The notes beneath the pieces were generated by a model. That model made no database searches, was not told the origin of the DNA, and saw nothing but the letters and a program-made list of their open reading frames with translations. The translations under genes were made by a program, and so were the position numbers. From positions 1-34,793 of the forward strand of contig JAEEVW010000037.1 in the NCBI GenBank assembly GCA_016291085.1: a DNA stretch of 34,793 nt, read 5' to 3'. Positions within the stretch are counted from its first letter, which is position 1; each line of letters opens with the position of its first letter. The stretch comes from Prevotella sp. (GTDB lineage: Bacteria; Bacteroidota; Bacteroidia; Bacteroidales; Bacteroidaceae). Positions 14,827 to 21,622 of the stretch are shown one piece after another.

Positions 14827-16464
14827 ATGGAAAAAAGTGCATTGCAGTTGGCGAGAGCCGCTTATCAGCCGAAGTTGCCTAAGGCACTTCAGGGTGCAGT
14901 GAAAGTAAAGGAGGGTGCAGCAACCCAGAGTGTAGGAGATCAGGAGGAAATCAAGAAGCTCTTCCCCAATACCTATGGTATGCCTATCGTAGAGTTTGAG
15001 CCCGCTACCGAGGCTAACCACAAGAAGATGAACGTAGGTATCATCCTCTCTGGAGGCCAGGCTCCTGGCGGTCACAATGTGATTACCGGTCTTTTCGACC
15101 AGATTAAGAAGCTGAACCCTGAGAACCGTCTCTTTGGCTTCATTCTGGGTCCTGGCGGTCTGGTAGATCACAACTACATGGAGTTGACCCCTGAGATTAT
15201 CGATGAATACCGTAATACCGGTGGTTTCGACATGATCGGTTCTGGTCGTACGAAGCTCGAGAAGGTCGATCAGTTCGAGAAGGGTCTCGAGATTATCCGC
15301 GAGCTCGATATCAAGGCTATCGTTATTATCGGTGGTGACGACTCAAATACCAACGCTTGCGTGCTGGCTGAGTACTATGCTGCCAAAAACTATGGTGTAC
15401 AGGTTATCGGTTGTCCTAAGACCATCGATGGCGACCTGAAGAATGACCAGATTGAGACCTCGTTCGGTTTTGATACCGCTTGTAAGACTTACTCAGAGTT
15501 GATTGGTAACATCGAGCGCGACTGTAACTCAGCCCGTAAATACTGGCACTTTATCAAGGTGATGGGTCGCTCGGCTTCTCATATCGCTTTGGAGTGTGCC
15601 CTGCAGACTCAGCCTAACATCTGCCTCGTTTCTGAGGAGGTGGAAGCCAAGAAGCAGAGCTTGGACGACATCGTTACTTACATTGCCGATGTGGTTTGCA
15701 AGCGTGCAGCAGATGGTAACAACTTCGGTACCGTTATTATTCCTGAGGGCGTCATCGAGTTCATTCCCGCTATCAAGAAGCTCATTGCTCAGCTGAATGA
15801 CGTGCTGGCTCAGCCAGAGGCCAAGGATCTGGGTCGTAGCGAGATTATTGACTTTGCCAAGAGCCACCTGTCAGAAACCAATCTGGAGGTGTTCAACTCT
15901 CTGCCTACCAATGTAGCCCGTCAGCTGGCCCTCGACCGCGACCCTCATGGAAACGTTCAGGTATCGCTCATCGAGACTGAGAAGCTGCTCTCTACGATGG
16001 TTGCCCAGAAGCTGGAGCGTCGTAAGAAGGTCGGCAAGTACACTGGCAAGTTCGGCACTCAGCACCATTTCTTCGGTTATGAGGGACGCTGCGCTGCTCC
16101 TTCTAACTTCGATGCTGACTATTGCTATGCCCTCGGAACCTCTGCTGCCCAGCTCATCGCCAACGGCAAGACCGGTTACATGGCTATCGTGAAGAACACT
16201 ACTGCTCCCGCTGACCAGTGGATTGCCGGTGGTGTGCCCATCACGATGATGATGAATATGGAGCGTCGTGCCGGTGAAATGAAACCCGTCATCCGCAAGG
16301 CCCTCGTCGAACTCGACGGTGCTCCCTTCAAGGAGTTCGCTGCTCATCGTGACGAGTGGGCTCGCCAGACCGCTTACGTCTATCCTGGTCCTATCCAGTA
16401 CTGGGGACCCACGGAGGTTTGCGATCAGCCAACCCGCACCCTCGCGCTTGAACAGGCTAAATAA
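14827..16464 (+). CDS. pfp: Diphosphate-fructose-6-phosphate 1-phosphotransferase (PPi-PFK)
   Basis: 545 residues from ATG 14827; upstream in-frame codons pass through the promoter and are not used. It phosphorylates fructose 6-phosphate with pyrophosphate, reversibly, in glycolysis. The phosphoryl-donor loop is GGQAPGGHN (residues 76-84). GGDD at 169-172 marks the PPi-dependent class (ATP enzymes have Gly in place of the second Asp). PKTIDGDL at 197-204 carries the catalytic Asp and the PPi-type Lys, and MGRSASH at 246-252 binds sugar phosphate. Length matches the long-form bacterial and plant beta-type enzyme. Strong codon bias suggests high expression. A long hairpin begins 13 bases after the stop. 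Confidence 0.96.
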   Translation: MEKSALQLARAAYQPKLPKALQGAVKVKEGAATQSVGDQEEIKKLFPNTYGMPIVEFEPATEANHKKMNVGIILSGGQAPGGHNVITGLFDQIKKLNPENRLFGFILGPGGLVDHNYMELTPEIIDEYRNTGGFDMIGSGRTKLEKVDQFEKGLEIIRELDIKAIVIIGGDDSNTNACVLAEYYAAKNYGVQVIGCPKTIDGDLKNDQIETSFGFDTACKTYSELIGNIERDCNSARKYWHFIKVMGRSASHIALECALQTQPNICLVSEEVEAKKQSLDDIVTYIADVVCKRAADGNNFGTVIIPEGVIEFIPAIKKLIAQLNDVLAQPEAKDLGRSEIIDFAKSHLSETNLEVFNSLPTNVARQLALDRDPHGNVQVSLIETEKLLSTMVAQKLERRKKVGKYTGKFGTQHHFFGYEGRCAAPSNFDADYCYALGTSAAQLIANGKTGYMAIVKNTTAPADQWIAGGVPITMMMNMERRAGEMKPVIRKALVELDGAPFKEFAAHRDEWARQTAYVYPGPIQYWGPTEVCDQPTRTLALEQAK

Positions 16465-16476
16465 ACGAAATGATTC

Positions 16477-16514
16477 ACTGCGAGTTTTACGAGACTTTTC
16501 GTGAAACTCGCAGT
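16477..16514 (+). terminator. Long hairpin between pfp and GH25 gene
   Basis: ACTGCGAGTTTTACGAGA pairs with the complementary arm ending CTCGCAGT at 16514. The stem is 18 pairs with two G-T pairs and a 2-base loop, followed by CTTTATGTT. It looks like the pfp terminator, yet it sits 9 bases before the GH25 start codon with no promoter between, so partial read-through or attenuation of GH25 is likely. Confidence 0.75.
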
Positions 16515-16523
16515 CTTTATGTT

Positions 16524-17423
16524 ATGCCGAAAAAGAAGAGAAAGGTCGTCAGCTACAAGGGCGTCAACACCACTCGAACCTATCGGGGACCGGGTCGTCA
16601 TCGTCCGAACATCATCATCCGTCTGTTGCAACACATGCCCGGATGGGCGTGGTGGCTGGGCGGAGTGGCTGTCTTAGCGGCTTACGTCTATTTCTTCTAC
16701 TATTTCTTCGTCAGTCCTTTCGGTTTCCGTTTTCGTGCCCTCTACGGCGACATTAGCTACCCGGAAGGCTACGAGATTCACGGCATTGATGTCAGCCATC
16801 ACCAAGGGTCTATCGACTGGCAGATGCTGAAAGACGAAGGTACCATCGATAAGTTCCCCGTGCGCTTCGTCATGATTAAGGCTACCGAAGGTGCCACCAA
16901 GATTGACGAGAACTTTATCGACAATTTCTATCAGTCGCGCGAGTACGGTTTTACCCGTGGCGCTTACCATTTCTATAGCGTACATTCGCCCGCCAAGGAG
17001 CAGGCTGCGTTCTTCATCAAGAATGTCAAGTTGGAAAACGGCGACTTGCCGCCAGTCCTCGACGTTGAACACAAACCGAAAAACCAGACTGATCAGGAGT
17101 TTAAGGCGAGTGTGAAGCTATGGCTCGATATCGTGGAGCGTCACTACGGCGTCAAACCGATTATCTATACCTATTATAAATTTAAGACACGCTATCTCAG
17201 CGATTCCATCTTCAACGACTATCCCTACTGGATAGCCCATTATTACGTAGAGAAGGTAGAGTATAAAGGCCGTTGGAAGTTCTGGCAGCATACCGATGTG
17301 GGCCGTCTGCCTGGCATCAAGGGCTACGTCGACTTCAATATCTATAACGGTTCCTTCTACGATTTGCGCAAGATGACCATTGGTGCTCGCGAGCAAATCG
17401 GCGAAGATGCCTACAACGACTAA
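16524..17423 (+). CDS. Membrane-anchored GH25 lysozyme
   Basis: 299 residues from ATG 16524; a longer frame from 16470 would translate the hairpin and is unlikely. A basic cytoplasmic tail (MPKKKRKVVSYKG) is followed by one membrane helix at about residues 41-63 and then an extracytoplasmic GH25 domain. Catalytic markers are present: GIDVSHHQG (D89) and LDVEH (D180, E182), with FWQHTDVGRLPGIKGYVDFN near the end. GH25 enzymes cut the MurNAc-GlcNAc bond of peptidoglycan. The layout suggests an anchored cell-wall remodelling enzyme rather than a phage lysin. Its only visible upstream signal is the pfp hairpin. The MBL gene converges on it 30 bases downstream. Confidence 0.92.
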   Translation: MPKKKRKVVSYKGVNTTRTYRGPGRHRPNIIIRLLQHMPGWAWWLGGVAVLAAYVYFFYYFFVSPFGFRFRALYGDISYPEGYEIHGIDVSHHQGSIDWQMLKDEGTIDKFPVRFVMIKATEGATKIDENFIDNFYQSREYGFTRGAYHFYSVHSPAKEQAAFFIKNVKLENGDLPPVLDVEHKPKNQTDQEFKASVKLWLDIVERHYGVKPIIYTYYKFKTRYLSDSIFNDYPYWIAHYYVEKVEYKGRWKFWQHTDVGRLPGIKGYVDFNIYNGSFYDLRKMTIGAREQIGEDAYND

Positions 17424-17453
17424 CTTCGTTAACTTCTCTAACTTCGTTAACTT
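17424..17453. repeat. Filler repeat in convergent gap
   Basis: The 30-base gap is made of AACTTCGTTAACTTCTCTAAC-like words: AACTTC and TTAACTTC with an irregular period of 8 to 9 bases. No hairpin terminator is visible for either converging gene. Confidence 0.6.
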
Positions 17454-18098
17454 CTATCTAAGATAGGGATTATATTTCACTTCGTCAGCTATCGTTGTCT
17501 GTGGCCCATGACCAGGCAAGACAACTGTCTCCTGAGGTAAAAAGGTCGCAATACGGCGCAGGCTTTGCTCCATCTCGCCCCAGCTGCCTTCTGGGAAATC
17601 AGTACGCCCAATGCTCATCCAGAACAGTGTGTCACCCGAAAATACCGTCTTTTCTGCCTCACAATAGAACAGCGCCGAACCGTGCGAATGTCCTGGGGTA
17701 TGTATCACAACAAGCTGATGGATTCCGAAACTGATGGTGTCGCCATCCTGTAGCAGACGGCCTATTGGGGCCTGTTCGTCACCAATCTCCATACCAAACA
17801 GTTCTTTGGCATGCTGGGGCATGTTCTCCAGCAACTCCCCATCCTCAGCACATATCTCGGGGTTCAAACCATAGGTGCGCCAGATGTAGGCATTGCCGAA
17901 GTTATGATCCAAATGCCCGTGGGTGGCCAGCAGATGAACGGGTTTCAGCCCATTGTCGCTGATATACTGGCGAACGGCTTCACACTCTTCGTCGTAGTAG
18001 GCACCACAGTCGATGATGACGCATTCGCGGCTCTCGTCGCTTACCACGTAGCAGTTCTCCTGCAACGGGTTACACTCTATTCTTTGAACTTTGAACAT
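17454..18098 (-). CDS. MBL-fold metallo-hydrolase (glyoxalase II-like)
   Basis: 214 residues. The metal site is complete: THGHLDH gives H60, H62, D64 and H65, TPGHSHG gives H137, FSGDTLF gives D156 and LPGHGP gives H197. The family includes hydroxyacylglutathione hydrolase-like and persulfide dioxygenase-like enzymes. At just over 200 residues without the C-terminal helical domain of true glyoxalase II, this belongs to the general group and its substrate is unknown. Its ATG overlaps the rsmG stop codon by one base (TAATG on the minus strand), a sign of coupled translation. Its first codons (MFKVQR) use the AAAGTTCAAAG word also seen in the M23 repeat. Confidence 0.92.
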   Translation of the reverse strand: MFKVQRIECNPLQENCYVVSDESRECVIIDCGAYYDEECEAVRQYISDNGLKPVHLLATHGHLDHNFGNAYIWRTYGLNPEICAEDGELLENMPQHAKELFGMEIGDEQAPIGRLLQDGDTISFGIHQLVVIHTPGHSHGSALFYCEAEKTVFSGDTLFWMSIGRTDFPEGSWGEMEQSLRRIATFLPQETVVLPGHGPQTTIADEVKYNPYLR

Positions 18099-18724
18099 TA
18101 GATAGGTAGATAAATGACGTTCTTTTCCTTAAACCATTCTTCGCTGAACCACTGCGACAGTTCCGCGGTGTCAACGATTTTACGGAACGGCTGCAACTCG
18201 CCCTCAAGATTACCACCTTTCAGACAGAGAATGCCGTTAGGCAGTGCATTTCGATTCTCTTTGGATATGTTCTTGCGCACAATCTTTACAAGGTCGGGTA
18301 GGGGCATCACCGCACGGCTCACGATGAAGTCGTACTTGCCCTTCTCCTCTTCTCCGCGCAGATGACACGGCTCGCAGTTCTTCAGTCCGATGGCATTCAC
18401 CACTTCCTGAGCCACACGGATTTTCTTGCCTGTGCCGTCTATCAGTTTAAACTGACATTCTGGGAAGAGAATGGCCAAGGGAATACCAGGAAAACCGCCT
18501 CCCGTACCGAAGTCCAGAATGCGCGTCCCTGAACGGAAACGAAGCATTTTGGCAATGCCCAAAGAGTGTAGCACATGATGCTCGTAGAGGTTGTCGATGT
18601 CTTTGCGCGAAATGACGTTAATCTTAGCGTTCCATTCGCGATACAGTCCGTCGAGCATCGCAAACTGTTGTCGCTGTTCATCCGTCAGTTGCGGGAAGTA
18701 TTTCTCAATGATTTCTGCGTTCAT
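18098..18724 (-). CDS. rsmG: 16S rRNA (guanine527-N7)-methyltransferase
   Basis: 208 residues, usual length. Signatures in order are NVISRKDI and LYEHHVLHSLG, then the SAM-binding glycine loop DFGTGGGFPGIPLAI, LIDGTGKKI, DFIVSRAVMPLPDL and LCLKGGNLEGEL. These match RsmG (GidB), which methylates N7 of G527 in 16S rRNA using SAM. It is transcribed divergently from the HAD gene. A promoter of the conserved-spacer type ends only 5 bases before the start, so the mRNA may have almost no leader. It shares one base with the following MBL gene. Confidence 0.95.
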   Translation of the reverse strand: MNAEIIEKYFPQLTDEQRQQFAMLDGLYREWNAKINVISRKDIDNLYEHHVLHSLGIAKMLRFRSGTRILDFGTGGGFPGIPLAILFPECQFKLIDGTGKKIRVAQEVVNAIGLKNCEPCHLRGEEEKGKYDFIVSRAVMPLPDLVKIVRKNISKENRNALPNGILCLKGGNLEGELQPFRKIVDTAELSQWFSEEWFKEKNVIYLPI

Positions 18725-18729
18725 GCCTG

Positions 18730-18760
18730 CGAAGGTACGAAAAAGCGAGCAAAATACAAA
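18730..18760 (-). promoter_or_regulatory. Promoter of rsmG (conserved spacer type)
   Basis: Minus strand: TTTG (18760-18757), 19 bases, TACCTTCG (18737-18730), one base off TAnnTTTG. The spacer TATTTTGCTCGCTTTTTCG matches those at 3200 and 33802 closely. The ATG begins 6 bases after the box. Confidence 0.65.
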
Positions 18761-18849
18761 GAAAAATAGAATTTTTCTTTTATTTTCGAGCGAAAAGTAC
18801 CTCGATCGTTAGGTCAAGTACGAAAAAGCGAGCAAAATACAAAGAAAAA
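18735..18849. repeat. Exact 32-base direct repeat of a promoter block
   Basis: 18735-18766 and 18818-18849 are identical over 32 bases (GTACGAAAAAGCGAGC and onward to GAAAAA), 83 bases apart. The first copy is the rsmG promoter. The second lacks a good -7 box (TACTTGAC on the minus strand), so it looks like a decayed duplicate. Confidence 0.9.
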
Positions 18850-18883
18850 CCCAATTTTTCTTCGCTTAATTGAAATTTTGCAC

Positions 18884-18891
18884 TACCTTTG
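18884..18891 (+). promoter_or_regulatory. -7 box of HAD/panB/MFS operon
   Basis: TACCTTTG ends 9 bases before the ATG at 18901, implying a 5' leader of only a few bases. No clean TTTG is at the -33 spacing; a TTTTTC stretch is nearby. Confidence 0.6.
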
Positions 18892-18900
18892 CAGCCGCAA

Positions 18901-19524
18901 ATGAAGAATATGATGATGAAGGCCGCTCTTTTTGACCTCGACGGCGTGGTGTTCAATACCGAACCTCAGTACTCTGTTTTCTGGGGCGCACAGTGTCGTG
19001 AGTTCCATCCTGAGCTACCGGGTTTGGAGAATAAAATCAAGGGGCAAACGCTGGTTCAGATTTACGATGCCTGGTTCTCAGGGCCTTTGGAAGGCCAGCA
19101 AGCTGTTATTACTGCGAGGTTGGACGACTTTGAGCGCCAGATGAGCTACGACTACATTGAGGGTTTCGAGGACTACATCCGCTCGTTGCGCCAGCAGGGT
19201 GTGAAGACGGCTGTGGTGACCAGTTCGAATCAGCCTAAGATGGAGGCGGTTTATGCGAAACGCCCTGAATTCAAGACGTTATTCGACGCCATTCTGACAT
19301 CGGAGGATTTTGAGCGTTCTAAGCCCGATCCCGACTGTTATCTGAAGGCTGCGCAGCGTTTTGGTATAGATGCGAAGGACTGCGTCGTTTTTGAGGATTC
19401 GTTTAATGGTTTGAAGTCGGGCCGTGCGGCAGGCATGTATGTCGTCGGACTGGCAACGACGAATACGGCTGGAGACATTAAGTCGCTGTGTGACAAAGTG
19501 ATAGATAATTTTACTCAACTATAA
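18901..19524 (+). CDS. HAD-family phosphatase (beta-phosphoglucomutase/phosphatase-like)
   Basis: 207 residues. Motif I is FDLDGVVFNTE (nucleophile Asp and the +2 Asp), motif II TSSNQ, motif III with SKPDPDCYL, and motif IV VVFEDSFNGLKSGRAAGM. A helical cap lies between motifs I and II, placing it in the large HAD IA subfamily with phosphoglycolate phosphatase and beta-phosphoglucomutase. Substrate cannot be assigned. ATG 18901 is chosen because the only longer in-frame start is a TTG lying inside the promoter -7 box; ATGs at 18910-18916 are also possible. panB follows after 13 bases. Confidence 0.88.
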   Translation: MKNMMMKAALFDLDGVVFNTEPQYSVFWGAQCREFHPELPGLENKIKGQTLVQIYDAWFSGPLEGQQAVITARLDDFERQMSYDYIEGFEDYIRSLRQQGVKTAVVTSSNQPKMEAVYAKRPEFKTLFDAILTSEDFERSKPDPDCYLKAAQRFGIDAKDCVVFEDSFNGLKSGRAAGMYVVGLATTNTAGDIKSLCDKVIDNFTQL

Positions 19525-19537
19525 ACATAAGTAAATT

Positions 19538-20359
19538 ATGGCAGGATATTTAGTAAATGACAATAGGAAAGTGACCACCCACCGTTTCATGGAAATGAAG
19601 CAGAGTGGTGAGAAAATCAGTATGCTTACCTCTTACGACTATACGATGGCAGGCATCGTCGATAAGGCTGGTATTGATGCTATTCTTGTCGGTGATTCAG
19701 CATCAAACGTGATGGCAGGTAATGCTACGACGCTGCCCATGACGGTGGACTACATGATTTACCACGCCCGCTCGGTGGTTCGTGCCGTAAAGCGCGCGCT
19801 GGTAGTTTGCGACATGCCTTTCGGCTCGTATCAGGTGAATGCTGCAGAGGGTGTTAGCAACGCCATTCGCATTATGAAGGAAAGCGGTTGCGACGCCCTG
19901 AAGATGGAGGGTGGAGTAGAGATATTGGACACCGTGAAGCGCATTCTGGATGCAGGAATTCCTGTGATGGCTCATCTGGGGCTTACGCCACAGTCTATCA
20001 ATAAGTTTGGCACCTATGCCGTTCGCGCTAAGGAACAGGCCGAGGCTGATAAGCTGATGAGCGACGCCATTGCCTTGTGTGATGCCGGCTGTTTCGGTAT
20101 TACCCTTGAGAAGGTTCCCGCCAAACTGGCTTCCGAAGTGACCAAGGCCGTAAAATGTCCCACCATCGGAATTGGTGCCGGTAATGGTACTGACGGACAG
20201 GTTCTTGTCGTGGCCGACATGCTGGGAATGACCGAAGGTTTCTCGCCCCGTTTCCTGCGTCGCTATGCGGATATCGGCAATGTCATTACCGATGCTGTGG
20301 GTCGTTATGTGGAAGACGTCAAGAGCGGTGACTTCCCGAATGAGAACGAATCGTACTAA
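19538..20359 (+). CDS. panB: 3-methyl-2-oxobutanoate hydroxymethyltransferase
   Basis: 273 residues, standard length. It makes ketopantoate from 2-oxoisovalerate and methylene-tetrahydrofolate, the first step of pantothenate synthesis. Signatures are [31 protein letters not shown] (metal-binding Asp), [26 protein letters not shown] (the family has HxGLTPQ), [11 protein letters not shown] with the catalytic Glu, and [15 protein letters not shown]. It lies 13 bases after the HAD gene and 3 bases before the MFS gene. panC and panD are not in the window. Confidence 0.96.
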   Translation: MAGYLVNDNRKVTTHRFMEMKQSGEKISMLTSYDYTMAGIVDKAGIDAILVGDSASNVMAGNATTLPMTVDYMIYHARSVVRAVKRALVVCDMPFGSYQVNAAEGVSNAIRIMKESGCDALKMEGGVEILDTVKRILDAGIPVMAHLGLTPQSINKFGTYAVRAKEQAEADKLMSDAIALCDAGCFGITLEKVPAKLASEVTKAVKCPTIGIGAGNGTDGQVLVVADMLGMTEGFSPRFLRRYADIGNVITDAVGRYVEDVKSGDFPNENESY

Positions 20360-20362
20360 GCA

Positions 20363-21532
20363 GTGAACACGCAGAACACTCCGATACATATCAAATTGTG
20401 GCACAAGGACTTCTGGATGTTGGTTTTAGCTGACATGCTACTGACGATGTCCGTCTATGTGCTGATTCCCATCATGCCGTTGTGGCTGATGAATACTGAG
20501 AGCTTCTCACCCCTCGAGACCGGACTCTCGATGGGTGCCTATGCCATCGGCCTTTATCTGTTAGGAGCACAATGCTCGTGGCTCGTTCAGCGCTATCGAC
20601 GTAACGTAGTATGCATGTGGTCTATCGTTTTCGTCGGCCTCTCTGTAGCCTTACTATGGTATATTGATGACCTACGCTCGGAATTCGTTGAGTTTTGGGT
20701 GATCGTTTTACAGCGTCTGCTGATGGGAGCGGCGTTTGGTTTAGCGCAGATGGTGCTGTCGTCGACGCTCATTATCGACACGTGCGAATCATTTCACCGA
20801 ACGGAGGCGAATCATAGCGCTGCGTGGTTTGCCCGTTTTGCCCTGTCCCTGGCTCCTATGGGTGGAATAATGGGTTATCAGATGTTTGGTTTCGACAAGG
20901 TGCTGTGGGGCTCTATTGGTTGTGCGCTATTAAGTGTATTGCTCATCCGCAACGTGACATTTCCTTTCAGGGCTCCCGAAGAGAACGTCCACGTGGCTTC
21001 GCTCGACAGATTCCTGTTGCCAAATGGCACAGTGTTGTTCTTCAACCAGCTTCTGGTTACCCTGGTGGTAGGACTGGTGTTGTCGCAACCTCTTAATGTG
21101 GAGTTCTATGCCATGTTGATGGGCGGTTTCCTGTTGGCTTTGCTGGCCCAGCGCTTTGTGTTCCGCGATGCAGACCTGAAGAGCGAGATAGTGAGTGGAC
21201 TCTTCTTGCTGATTGCCGCACTCCTGATACAACTGATTTATCCCACGTCGCCCATTGCACCTCTTTTGATGGGTCTGAGCGTTGGCATTATCGGAGCACG
21301 ATATCTGCTATTCTTCATCAAACTGAGTCGTCATTGCAAGCGCGGCACATCGCACAGCACCTTCTTCCTCAGCTGGGAAACGGGAATCACACTGGGACTG
21401 GCGACTGGCTATGCATGGTTGTACGGAGAACGTGAGCTGTTGTTTGGCATTGCCATCGGATTGACCGTTTTGAGCCTGGTTTTGTATCATTTCTACACTC
21501 ATAATTGGTTCCTTAAGCACAAAAACCGCTGA
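20363..21532 (+). CDS. MFS transporter, GTG start
   Basis: 389 residues with about 12 hydrophobic helices; the first is LVLADMLLTMSVYVLIPIMP and the last near SLVLYHFYTHNW. The RRNVVCMWSI loop after helix 2 resembles the MFS motif A region in a degenerate form. No specific subfamily is recognised, so the substrate is unknown. The start is read as GTG at 20363, three bases after the panB stop; the next in-frame ATG would remove 18 residues and part of the pre-helix segment. The position after panB could hint at a link with pantothenate or its precursors, which is inference only. Confidence 0.85.
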   Translation: MNTQNTPIHIKLWHKDFWMLVLADMLLTMSVYVLIPIMPLWLMNTESFSPLETGLSMGAYAIGLYLLGAQCSWLVQRYRRNVVCMWSIVFVGLSVALLWYIDDLRSEFVEFWVIVLQRLLMGAAFGLAQMVLSSTLIIDTCESFHRTEANHSAAWFARFALSLAPMGGIMGYQMFGFDKVLWGSIGCALLSVLLIRNVTFPFRAPEENVHVASLDRFLLPNGTVLFFNQLLVTLVVGLVLSQPLNVEFYAMLMGGFLLALLAQRFVFRDADLKSEIVSGLFLLIAALLIQLIYPTSPIAPLLMGLSVGIIGARYLLFFIKLSRHCKRGTSHSTFFLSWETGITLGLATGYAWLYGERELLFGIAIGLTVLSLVLYHFYTHNWFLKHKNR

Positions 21533-21556
21533 TATCGGGCTTTTTCCACGCAAAAA

Positions 21557-21588
21557 TTTGGAGCATTGAGTTTTTTTTCCTATCTTTG
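21557..21588 (+). promoter_or_regulatory. Promoter of propeller/AraC regulator
   Basis: TTTG at 21557-21560 within AAAAATTTGGAG, 20 bases, TATCTTTG at 21581-21588. A full match to the Bacteroidetes pattern, 34 bases before the GTG start. Confidence 0.85.
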
Positions 21589-21622
21589 CGTCGTAAAAAT
21601 ACTAAAACTGGAAACCTAGCCC

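Noticed and set aside
16524..16547. The GH25 N-terminus reads PKKKRKV, identical to the classic SV40 nuclear-localisation signal.
   Set aside because: A basic cytoplasmic tail before a membrane helix is expected from the positive-inside rule; chance identity is the simplest reading.
18889..18900. TTG at 18889 as start of the HAD gene.
   Set aside because: It lies inside the -7 box TACCTTTG, so it would not be transcribed.
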